Source of the DNA: DATACZ01 sp036258795
GTDB taxonomy: Bacteria > Actinomycetota > CADDZG01 > JAHWKV01
Direction of reading: 5' to 3'
Assembly (NCBI GenBank): GCA_036258795.1
Contig: DATACZ010000086.1
Span: 1-7,933 of the forward strand
Length of the DNA: 7,933 bases
Positions 1 to 7,933 of this stretch are shown here, in pieces (position 1 is the first letter of the stretch; every line of letters starts with the position of its first letter). A model generated the notes under the pieces. The model worked only from the letters and a program-made list of their open reading frames with translations. It did no database searches and had not been told where the DNA came from. A program made the position numbers and the translations under genes.

Positions 1-1
1 G

Positions 2-94
2 AACCTACCCTCGGGAGAGGCGCTGGCCGACTTCAACCGGGTAGAGACTCCAGGGGTGAGACTGTTCGCCTCGCCCGACGCGCTCGTTGGATGA
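2..94 (+). CDS. C-terminal end of an unidentified protein (5' truncated)
   Basis: The window opens inside a reading frame of 30 codons that ends in TGA at 92-94. The stop overlaps the panC start as ATGA, the usual arrangement for translationally coupled genes, and this is the main reason to believe the frame. The visible tail ends in the residues VRLFASPDALVG. It is hydrophilic to mixed, with no membrane segment and no motif I recognise. In mycobacteria the gene before panC encodes a DUF2520 Rossmann protein, but these 30 residues do not let me assign that family. The function is unknown, and the gene is probably cotranscribed with panC. Confidence 0.6.
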   Translation, partial: NLPSGEALADFNRVETPGVRLFASPDALVG

Positions 95-951
95 AGACGC
101 TTACGACAATTCAAGCAACCCGGGCCGAGCTGGCGAAGATGAGGCGCGCCGGGAGGATCATTGAGTTCGTTCCCACCATGGGCGCATTCCACGAAGGTCA
201 CCTAAGCCTTATGCGGGAGGCGGGCGGAGGAGGGGGCTGCGTCGTTGTGTCAATCTTCGTCAACCCTCTGCAGTTCGGGCCTTCGGAAGATTTCGACACC
301 TATCCTCGTAACCTGTCTGGAGATCTGAGCGCAGCGAGCGGCGTGGGTGTCGATTTCGTCTTTGCCCCACCGGCCGAGGAGATGTATCCGCGAGGCAGTC
401 CCGCGACCCAACTACTGGTGGGCCGAATTGGCGAGGTGGGTGAAGGCCGTTTCCGACCCGGCCACTTCGCCGGTGTTGCCACCGTATGCATGAAGCTTTT
501 CAACATCGTCCAGCCGGACCGGGTGTACCTGGGCCAGAAGGATGCACAACAGGTGGCGGTCATCAAACAGATGGTCGCCGACCTGAACCTCCCGGTCGAG
601 CTGGTCATCTGCCCGACGTGCAGGGAGAGCGACGGGCTTGCCATGTCGAGCCGGAACGCGCTGCTGTTACCCGAGGACCGGGCCGCAGCTCCGGTGCTCT
701 ACCATGCCCTGTCCGTGGCCAAGGAGATGATCGAGGCAGGTGAAAGATCTCCGGCAGTAGTCGAGGAAGCCGCACGAAGGGTTGTCGCCCGGCGGCCTGA
801 GGTGCGGTTGCAGTATCTTGAGGTTGTCGATCCTGAGACCTTCGAGCCGGTGCGCAATATCTCCGGCACGGTCACTGTTGCAGTGGCGGCGGTCCTTGGT
901 CGCGTGAGGTTGATCGACAACGTTGTCGTCGGGACCGGTCGGCCGGCCTGA
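91..951 (+). CDS. panC: Pantothenate synthetase (pantoate--beta-alanine ligase)
   Basis: This cytosolic enzyme condenses D-pantoate with beta-alanine, using ATP through a pantoyl-adenylate, to make pantothenate (vitamin B5). The 286 residues match the family's usual length. Visible landmarks, in order, are PTMG at 28-31 with the HIGH-like H34-E-G-H37; SIFVNPLQFG at 54-63 with the pantoate-binding N58 and Q61; FRPGHFAGVATV at 121-132; GQKDAQQ at 148-154 with K150 and D151; and the KMSKS-like DGLAMSSRN at 181-189 with S186, S187 and R188. The start overlaps the upstream stop by four bases and has no clear Shine-Dalgarno sequence, so it is probably reached by coupled translation. panD follows after 18 bases and supplies beta-alanine. 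Two oddities are a run of five glycines at 45-49 and a CPTC at 174-177 where CPTV is more usual. Confidence 0.97.
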   Translation: MKTLTTIQATRAELAKMRRAGRIIEFVPTMGAFHEGHLSLMREAGGGGGCVVVSIFVNPLQFGPSEDFDTYPRNLSGDLSAASGVGVDFVFAPPAEEMYPRGSPATQLLVGRIGEVGEGRFRPGHFAGVATVCMKLFNIVQPDRVYLGQKDAQQVAVIKQMVADLNLPVELVICPTCRESDGLAMSSRNALLLPEDRAAAPVLYHALSVAKEMIEAGERSPAVVEEAARRVVARRPEVRLQYLEVVDPETFEPVRNISGTVTVAVAAVLGRVRLIDNVVVGTGRPA

Positions 952-953
952 AC

Positions 954-960
954 GGGAGGT
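954..960 (+). promoter_or_regulatory. Ribosome binding site of panD
   Basis: GGGAGGT lies nine bases before the ATG at 970, directly after the panC stop. It is the best Shine-Dalgarno match among the biosynthetic genes here and supports 970 as the panD start over the later in-frame ATG codons at residues 5 and 6. Confidence 0.75.
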
Positions 961-969
961 TTCAGCCAA

Positions 970-1338
970 ATGAAGCGAACCATGATGCATGGAAAGATCC
1001 ATCGGGCGGTTGTTACAGGAGCCGACGTCGATTACGTCGGGAGCATCACCATCGACAGCGACCTGATGAATGCCGCGGGGATTCTCGAGTTCGAACAGGT
1101 TCACGTGCTCGACGTCGACAACGGCGCACGCTTCGAGACTTACGCCATGGCAGGGGAGCCGGGATCGGGTGAGGTGGTAGTGAACGGCGCCGCCGCACAC
1201 CTGGTAACCAAAGGTGACCGAATAATCGTGATCTCATACGCCGAGGTCGAAGATGCCGAAGCCGCCTCTTGGAGACCTAAGATCGTCGCGCTGAACGGCT
1301 CCAACGTTCTTAGTACAGCTAGCCACGGCCGGGACTGA
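970..1338 (+). CDS. panD: Aspartate 1-decarboxylase proenzyme (pyruvoyl-dependent)
   Basis: PanD decarboxylates L-aspartate to beta-alanine, the substrate PanC needs. The family is made as an inactive chain that cleaves itself between Gly24 and Ser25, and the serine becomes the catalytic pyruvoyl group. Here YVGS at 22-25 puts G24 and S25 exactly at those positions (codons 1039-1044). Other family residues are present: K9, the NGAR segment at 51-54 with R54, Y58, and NGAAAHLV from residue 72. The length of 122 residues is normal. The C-terminal tail after about residue 110 is poorly conserved in the family; in mycobacteria it acts as a degradation signal read by ClpC1, and clpC lies downstream here, though I cannot show that link from this sequence. 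Confidence 0.97.
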   Translation: MKRTMMHGKIHRAVVTGADVDYVGSITIDSDLMNAAGILEFEQVHVLDVDNGARFETYAMAGEPGSGEVVVNGAAAHLVTKGDRIIVISYAEVEDAEAASWRPKIVALNGSNVLSTASHGRD

Positions 1339-1346
1339 CCTAACGT
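1338..1346 (+). promoter_or_regulatory. Possible promoter -10 element before coaX
   Basis: The 36-base gap between panD and coaX contains ACCTAACGT, whose TAACGT (1341-1346) fits the actinobacterial -10 pattern TANNNT. The same nine bases recur at 4257-4265 before clpC, at a similar distance from that start codon. I see no convincing -35 box, so this is a weak candidate. panD and coaX may simply be cotranscribed. Confidence 0.25.
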
Positions 1347-1374
1347 AGAGAGCCAAAAGACGTAGCCTGGGCCG

Positions 1375-2157
1375 ATGTTATTGGCCATTGATGTAGGCAA
1401 CAGTCAGACCCACATTGGGATCCTTTCGAAGCAGGGGATAACGGCGCAGTGGCGCATCTCGACAGAGCCGCGTAAGAGCGCCGACGAGCTTGCCGGGGAT
1501 CTCCAGCAGTTCCTGGCCTGGCAGGACCTGTCATTTTCCCGGCAGGTCACGGGAGTGGCAATCTCCAGCGTGGTTCCGGCACTAACCTCGGCTCTCAAAG
1601 AGATGGTCGAGCGCTACTTTCACTTCGACCCAGTGGTAGTCGAGCCCGGGGTCAAAACCGGCATGCCAATACTCATCGATAATCCCGCCGAGGTAGGCGC
1701 CGACCGCATATGCAACTCGGTGGCGGCTTGGGTCATGGCCGGTGGCCCCGCGATAGTCATCGACTTCGGTACCGCCACGACATTCGACGCAGTTAGCCGA
1801 AAGGGAGAGTATCTGGGCGGAGCGATCGCGGCGGGGGTTCAGATCTCGGCGGACGCTCTGGCGTCGAAGGCTGCAAGGATATTCACTGTCGAGCTGACGC
1901 CCCCCAGAAAAGTCATCGGCAAATCGACCGCCGAGTCTGTCCGGTCCGGAGTGATATATGGAGCCGCTGCCATGGTTGAAGGGATCATTCGCCGGATGAG
2001 GGAGGAGCTCGAGGAGGGCTCGCAGGGCGAGCCGAACATCGTCGCCACCGGCGGACTTGCGCCGCTTGTCCTTCAGCACTGCGAGGTAAGGGCACGGTAC
2101 GAGCCCGCCTTGACGCTTGAAGGCCTCCGTATCCTCTACGAACGCAATGCCCAGTAA
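1375..2157 (+). CDS. coaX: Type III pantothenate kinase
   Basis: CoaX phosphorylates pantothenate to 4'-phosphopantothenate, the first committed step of coenzyme A synthesis. Type III enzymes need a monovalent cation and escape CoA feedback. The 260 residues are normal for the family. The acetate/sugar-kinase fold shows the phosphate-1 motif AIDVGNSQTHIG at 4-15 with D6 and N9; SSVVP at 64-68; GADR at 108-111; DFGTATTFD at 130-138; YLGGAIAAGV at 146-155; and the adenosine motif ATGG at 224-227. The Met start sits two residues before the conserved AIDVGN strand, so it cannot be moved far. No good Shine-Dalgarno sequence precedes it, so initiation may be weak, coupled or leaderless. The last 11 bases overlap lysS. 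Its position after panC and panD completes a pantothenate-to-CoA entry cluster. Confidence 0.96.
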   Translation: MLLAIDVGNSQTHIGILSKQGITAQWRISTEPRKSADELAGDLQQFLAWQDLSFSRQVTGVAISSVVPALTSALKEMVERYFHFDPVVVEPGVKTGMPILIDNPAEVGADRICNSVAAWVMAGGPAIVIDFGTATTFDAVSRKGEYLGGAIAAGVQISADALASKAARIFTVELTPPRKVIGKSTAESVRSGVIYGAAAMVEGIIRRMREELEEGSQGEPNIVATGGLAPLVLQHCEVRARYEPALTLEGLRILYERNAQ

Positions 2158-4216
2158 CCTCCCCGAAGACGAGGCCGCCCGCGACAGCGACCATGTTCGC
2201 GCCCGCAGAGCCAAGCTGAGAGCGTTGATCGAGGCAGGCGAAGAGCCCTACAAGATCGGATTCCATCGCACCCACACCGTGGCCGAGGCGAGGGTGGCCG
2301 CGGGAGATCTGCCTCCCGGCACCGAGACCCAGCTCGAGGTGAGGGTTGCCGGCAGGCTCATGGCCTTCCGCCGTCAAGGAAAGCTCGTCTTCTGTGACCT
2401 GGTCGATGCGACCGGCAGGCTTCAGCTTGTAGCCCAGGCGGATCGTCTTGGGGAGATGTTCCAAAGGCTGGACGACCTTGATGTAGGCGATTGGATCGGG
2501 GCCTGGGGCAGCATGATGACCACTCGCCGGGGGGAGCTATCAGTTGCTCTCGAAGGCTTCCAGATTCTCAGCAAGTCCCTTCGTCCGCTCCCCGAGAAGT
2601 GGCGCGGGCTTAGGGACGTGGAGTCCCGGTACCGGCAGCGGTACCTGGACCTCATCGCCAACCCCGAGTCGAGGCACGTTCTAGAGACCCGCTTCGAAAC
2701 AGTGGCTTCGATGCGCTCATGGTTGATGCAGCGCGGGTTCACGGAGGTGGAGACTCCATTGCTGCAACCGGTCTACGGAGGAGCGCTGGCCAAGCCCTTC
2801 AAGACCTACCACGAGGCGCTCGGCATGGATCTCTACCTACGAGTGGCGCCTGAGCTTTATCTGAAGAGGCTACTCGTGGGGGGCATGGAACGAATCTTCG
2901 AGATCAACCGCAGCTTCCGGAATGAAGGCGTGAGCGTTCGTCACAACCCCGAGTTCACCATGCTGGAGCTGTATCAGGCGCTCTCCGACTATCACGACAT
3001 GGCAAATCTTCTGGAGGCCCTGTGCTCGGACATGGCGCTCAAGATCGCCGGCTCCCACCAGGTTCCCTACGGCGAGCACATCATCAATCTGGCTCCGCCT
3101 TACCGCCGGGTGAGGATGATCGAGCTGCTGCGCGAGCTGGGCGTAGATACCGGAGGGGATCTCGCGGCGCAGGCGGCCCGCCTAGGCGTGGCGGTGGACC
3201 CCAACTGGTCCTGGGGCAAGGTCCTGCTGGAGATCTACGAGAAGAAGGTCGAACGTACTCTGGTGCAGCCGACGTTCGTCATGGATTACCCCTGGGAGGC
3301 ATCACCCCTGGCGAGACGGCATCGGGAAGACCCTCGATTCACCGAGCACCTGGACATCGTCATCGCCGGCATGGAGGTCGGAGTGGCCTACTCGGAGCTC
3401 ACCGACCCGCTTGAGCAGAGGGGGCGGTTTGAAGCTCAGGCACGCATTAGAGGCGATGACGAAGCTCATCAGATGGATGAGGATTTCCTGAAGGCCTTGG
3501 AGTACGGAATGCCGCCCACTGGCGGCTTGGGCTTTGGCATCGACAGGTTCGTGATGGTGCTCACGGACCAGTCCTCGATCCGGGAAGTGATAGCGTTCCC
3601 CGCCCTTCGTCCGGAGGATCCGAAGCTCAACATGGCCGAGCTGGAGTCCACGGAGGAAGCTTTCTCTTCACCTGCCGCCATAAAACAGCGGTCAGAGCCC
3701 GCGGCGCCGCCTGAGCGCCTTACTTTCGCCGACCAAGCAACCATTCCGGAGCTTCTCGTGGTCGGAACCGGCCCTGTGGCTGCCGCACTAGTTGGCCTTG
3801 GCGAACCGGCAGGGTTTCACGTCCGCGTAGCCGCAGGGCCAGATTCCCCCAGAGTGGGGGAGTTCGAAGGAGCCGATGAGGTCATCGTGACCCGGGAGCC
3901 GAAGGATGTCGAGGCGATCAGGCCGGGGGCCAATACCTACGTGGTCATCTGTAGTGAGATCCAGGAATTTGCCCGTGAGGTCCTGCGCACCCTTGTGCCC
4001 ACCCCGGTGCCTTACCTTGGGATGATGGCCAACCGAAAAAAGACGCCGCAGGTGTACGAGGAGCTGAATCAGGCCGGTTTTACCAAGAATCAGATCGGCC
4101 GCGTTCATACTCCCGTGGGGCTAAATCTGGGGTCCGAGACCCCGGAAGAGATTGCCCTTAGCGTGCTGGCCGAGATCGTTGCCGTCAGGCGCAGGGCCAG
4201 AACCGAGCCGAATTAG
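2147..4216 (+). CDS. lysS: Class II lysyl-tRNA synthetase fused to a C-terminal XdhC-like Rossmann domain
   Basis: The first 490 residues are a LysRS, which charges tRNA-Lys using ATP. An anticodon-binding OB fold spans about 60-145 (VAGRLMAFRRQGKLVFCDL at 67-85). The catalytic core follows with motif 1 (GFTEVETPLLQP, 197-208), APELYLK (234-240), motif 2 (FRNEGVSVRHNPEF, 257-270, then ELY at 274-276) and motif 3 (GFGIDRF, 462-468, R467). A usual LysRS ends near IAFPALRP (482-488). Here a Glu/Ser/Ala/Pro-rich linker (about 489-530) leads without a stop into an XdhC-like domain (531-680), giving 689 residues instead of about 500. The active site has VAYSEL at 413-418 where NGFSEL or NAYSEL is usual. 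I chose the ATG at 2147, 11 bases inside coaX. An in-frame TTG at 2117 would add ten unconserved residues, and neither has a clear ribosome binding site. The locus position suggests that this is the housekeeping enzyme. Confidence 0.95.
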   Translation: MPSNLPEDEAARDSDHVRARRAKLRALIEAGEEPYKIGFHRTHTVAEARVAAGDLPPGTETQLEVRVAGRLMAFRRQGKLVFCDLVDATGRLQLVAQADRLGEMFQRLDDLDVGDWIGAWGSMMTTRRGELSVALEGFQILSKSLRPLPEKWRGLRDVESRYRQRYLDLIANPESRHVLETRFETVASMRSWLMQRGFTEVETPLLQPVYGGALAKPFKTYHEALGMDLYLRVAPELYLKRLLVGGMERIFEINRSFRNEGVSVRHNPEFTMLELYQALSDYHDMANLLEALCSDMALKIAGSHQVPYGEHIINLAPPYRRVRMIELLRELGVDTGGDLAAQAARLGVAVDPNWSWGKVLLEIYEKKVERTLVQPTFVMDYPWEASPLARRHREDPRFTEHLDIVIAGMEVGVAYSELTDPLEQRGRFEAQARIRGDDEAHQMDEDFLKALEYGMPPTGGLGFGIDRFVMVLTDQSSIREVIAFPALRPEDPKLNMAELESTEEAFSSPAAIKQRSEPAAPPERLTFADQATIPELLVVGTGPVAAALVGLGEPAGFHVRVAAGPDSPRVGEFEGADEVIVTREPKDVEAIRPGANTYVVICSEIQEFAREVLRTLVPTPVPYLGMMANRKKTPQVYEELNQAGFTKNQIGRVHTPVGLNLGSETPEEIALSVLAEIVAVRRRARTEPN
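3613..3634 (+). promoter_or_regulatory. Possible internal translation start at the LysRS/XdhC junction
   Basis: GGAGGA at 3613-3618 is followed 13 bases later by an in-frame ATG (3632-3634), at residue 496, just after the end of the canonical LysRS core. Use of this start would release a separate 194-residue linker plus XdhC-like protein from the same message. The spacing is longer than ideal and the purine run also encodes ordinary residues, so this may be chance. Confidence 0.2.
3737..4186 (+). other. XdhC/CoxI C-terminal Rossmann domain (within lysS)
   Basis: About 150 residues at the C-terminus of the synthetase look like the Rossmann domain of XdhC proteins (the XdhC_C type). The evidence is the order of landmarks: a glycine-rich strand-loop LLVVGTGPVAAAL; ADEVIVTREP; NTYVVICS, where XdhC proteins have a TYVVVLTH-like strand; PYLGMMANRKKTPQVYEEL, matching the YIGLIGSRRK region; and the strongest signature, VHTPVGLNLGSETPEEIA followed by LAEIVAVRR. 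Known XdhC proteins bind molybdenum cofactor and help insert its sulfurated form into xanthine dehydrogenase-type enzymes. The N-terminal CoxI part of XdhC is absent here, so a Moco function cannot be assumed. A nucleotide- or cofactor-sensing add-on is an equally open guess. Confidence 0.85.
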
Positions 4217-4232
4217 TAATAACGGTCGGGGC

Positions 4233-4254
4233 TATAATCGAAGACCGGACCGGT
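4233..4254 (+). promoter_or_regulatory. Candidate clpC promoter with overlapping palindrome
   Basis: In the 74-base gap between lysS and clpC, TATAAT at 4233-4238 is a perfect vegetative -10 hexamer, striking in GC-rich DNA. Transcription would start near 4245 and leave a leader of about 46 bases. No good -35 box is seen 16-18 bases upstream. The inverted repeat ACCGG-A-CCGGT at 4244-4254 lies on the expected start point and could be an operator. It does not match the ClgR, HspR or CtsR sites as I know them. A second weaker -10-like TAACGT is at 4260-4265. I see no terminator after lysS, so readthrough into clpC is also possible. Confidence 0.5.
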
Positions 4255-4278
4255 TTACCTAACGTCGCTCCGGGAAAT

Positions 4279-4284
4279 GGAGAT
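4279..4284 (+). promoter_or_regulatory. Ribosome binding site of clpC
   Basis: GGAGAT lies six bases before the ATG at 4291. It fixes that start, which opens with MYERFTDRARRVV as expected for ClpC. An ATG at 4277 is in another frame and overlaps this site. Confidence 0.7.
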
Positions 4285-4290
4285 GTCGTC

Positions 4291-6795
<2,505 letters not shown>

Positions 6796-6833
6796 GTCAG
6801 CCTCGAGATTCAGCCGAAGAGCCTAATAGTTGA

Positions 6834-6864
6834 CCTCGGAGGGGTGCTCACCACCCCTCCGAGG
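6834..6864. terminator. Hairpin between convergent clpC and glnD, probable bidirectional terminator
   Basis: CCTCGGAGGGGTG (6834-6846) pairs perfectly with CACCCCTCCGAGG (6852-6864), a 13-bp GC-rich stem with the five-base loop CTCAC. It lies 38 bases after the clpC stop and 15 bases from the glnD stop, and reads the same from both strands. Neither side has a strong run of T. Such tail-less hairpins are common at gene ends in high-GC actinobacteria, but termination efficiency cannot be judged from sequence. Confidence 0.75.
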
Positions 6865-6879
6865 GAAGTCTTATCCTCG

Positions 6880-7933
6880 CTAGCTCTCGATGTTGAGGCG
6901 GTGCGCAATGAGCCGCTGGATTTCCCTGATTTGCTCGGGATCGGTGACCTTCTGCCCTTCCAGATCCGATACATAGAAGACGTCGACCACATCCTCGGCA
7001 TAGGTGGCTACCTTGGCCAGGTGAATGTCAAGCTCCAGATCGGCCAGCGCCCGGGTGATCGTGTACAGGAGTCCGATGCGGTCGCTGCAGTGCACCTCGA
7101 TCACCGTGTAGAAATCTGAGGACTTGTTGTCGACCCTCACGCTCGGCGGGTCACCCCTTCCCTTCGACACCCGGCCGGCATACTCGCTGCGCTTTTGTGC
7201 AAGTCTGAGGTCCAGCGAGATCTTGCCTCTAAGGGCCCTCTGTATGTCTTCCGACACCCTCTCGAGCCGTTCGTCGGTTCCGGCGACCCTGAAAACCTCA
7301 AGTGCCACCCTGTCGTCGCTTGTAAAGATCTGCGAGGCCAGGACGTCGAGGCCGTGCAGCGCCAGAACCCCCGAGACCTTGCTGAACAGTCCTGGACGGT
7401 CGGTTGCCACCACGGTTATCTCCCATAGTCCGGATTCCGAGAGTGGAATCGCATCCAGCCTGACCTCAGTAGCCTCCGGCCGTGGGACCATCAGCCGTGA
7501 CTGCCGTATGAGGGCGGAGGTTGGCTGGGAGATCAGCCAGATTCTGGGCATGTCGCCCAGATGCTGTGCCACCTGGTCGGCAGGCAGGTCGGCTAGAGCC
7601 CGCCCGAGGAACCTCAGGTTCTCCTCGGCCACCTGGGAGGCGTCTCCGCTTACCAGCTCGCCCTGTTCGAGCATGTGGAAGATTCGGGTGAACAGCTCGG
7701 AAACCAACGCGGCGGTCCAGTCGCTCCATGCCGCCGGCCCGGTGGAAAGACCGTCTGCTACGGAGACCAGGTAAAGCATGCGCAGCCGCGCCACCGAGCC
7801 GACTGCCTCGGCGAGCTCCACGATCAAGGACTCATCATCGATGTTGCGCCGAACCGCTGCCTTCGTGAGCATCAGATGATTCCTGACCAGCCAGGCGACG
7901 TCTTCAGCTTCCGAGGGTGGCAGACCGATGCGC
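6880..7933 (-). CDS. glnD: PII uridylyltransferase/uridylyl-removing enzyme, C-terminal part (start lies outside the window)
   Basis: GlnD senses glutamine and adds or removes UMP (AMP in some actinobacteria) on the PII signal protein, linking nitrogen status to glutamine synthetase control. About 350 C-terminal residues are visible. The frame runs open to the window edge, so the Met at 7872 is internal; it sits inside DVAWLVRNHLMLTKAAVRR, characteristic of the GlnD HD domain. The rest of the HD region includes LRMLYLVSVADGLSTGPAAW and DWTAALVSELF. Two ACT domains follow: LWEITVVATDRPGLFSKVSG (bases about 7280-7430) and YTVIEVHCSDRIGLLYTITR (about 6895-7110), the usual glutamine-sensing pair. 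It ends in TAG at 6880-6882, convergent with clpC. The nucleotidyltransferase domain must lie to the right and is not seen. A PII gene (glnB/glnK) and amtB would be expected upstream of it. Confidence 0.93.
   Translation of the reverse strand, partial: RIGLPPSEAEDVAWLVRNHLMLTKAAVRRNIDDESLIVELAEAVGSVARLRMLYLVSVADGLSTGPAAWSDWTAALVSELFTRIFHMLEQGELVSGDASQVAEENLRFLGRALADLPADQVAQHLGDMPRIWLISQPTSALIRQSRLMVPRPEATEVRLDAIPLSESGLWEITVVATDRPGLFSKVSGVLALHGLDVLASQIFTSDDRVALEVFRVAGTDERLERVSEDIQRALRGKISLDLRLAQKRSEYAGRVSKGRGDPPSVRVDNKSSDFYTVIEVHCSDRIGLLYTITRALADLELDIHLAKVATYAEDVVDVFYVSDLEGQKVTDPEQIREIQRLIAHRLNIES

Noticed and set aside
1582..2214. A 210-codon open frame on the - strand across coaX and lysS
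   Set aside because: It is antisense to two clear genes and has no family features.
3600..3740. The LysRS-XdhC junction as an assembly or sequencing error
   Set aside because: The frame stays open through a plausible flexible linker, and both halves keep conserved residues in the same frame. A lost stop codon cannot be fully excluded without reads, so this is kept as a refutation test rather than the main reading.
3844..3862. Small hairpin TCCCCC...GGGGGA within the XdhC-like coding region
   Set aside because: It is a 6-7 bp stem wholly inside a continuous domain, with no T-run. It is most simply explained by codon composition.
6844..7119. A + strand open frame starting inside the intergenic hairpin
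   Set aside because: It overlaps the glnD end in antisense, and its apparent start is the hairpin loop and arm. There is no ribosome binding site.
7124..7774. A 216-codon open frame on the + strand
   Set aside because: It lies entirely antisense to the convincing glnD C-terminal region, is rich in Ser/Arg from codon-shadow effects, and has no recognisable domain.

Overview
This 7.9 kb window is GC-rich chromosomal DNA, probably from an actinobacterium. The gene order panC-panD-coaX-lysS-clpC matches the block I know from mycobacteria, where lsr2 lies between lysS and clpC. An Acidimicrobiia-like or other deep actinobacterial lineage would fit, but the sequence alone does not settle this. I see no sign of a plasmid, phage, transposon, CRISPR array, tRNA or rRNA. 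Coding density is very high and no gene-free stretch exceeds about 85 bases.

Positions 1-2157 carry cofactor biosynthesis on the + strand. The last 30 codons of an unidentified gene overlap panC (pantothenate synthetase) by ATGA. Then come panD (aspartate decarboxylase) and coaX (type III pantothenate kinase). PanD makes beta-alanine, PanC joins it to pantoate, and CoaX phosphorylates the pantothenate, the first committed step to coenzyme A.

Positions 2147-4216 carry a class II lysyl-tRNA synthetase gene that overlaps the end of coaX. It is the unusual gene here. After a complete catalytic core the frame continues through a short low-complexity linker into about 150 residues that closely resemble the C-terminal Rossmann domain of XdhC/CoxI proteins, the maturation factors of molybdenum hydroxylases. 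I know of no function for such a LysRS-XdhC fusion, and it is the main lead of the window. The synthetase also has Val where the family usually has an active-site Asn.

Positions 4217-4290 hold the clpC leader: a perfect TATAAT, a short palindrome at the expected transcription start, and a good ribosome binding site. clpC (4291-6795) encodes a full-length ClpC/Hsp100 unfoldase. A 13-bp hairpin at 6834-6864 separates it from the convergent gene on the - strand. That gene is the C-terminal part of glnD, the PII uridylyltransferase (nitrogen signalling), and it runs out of the window at the right edge.
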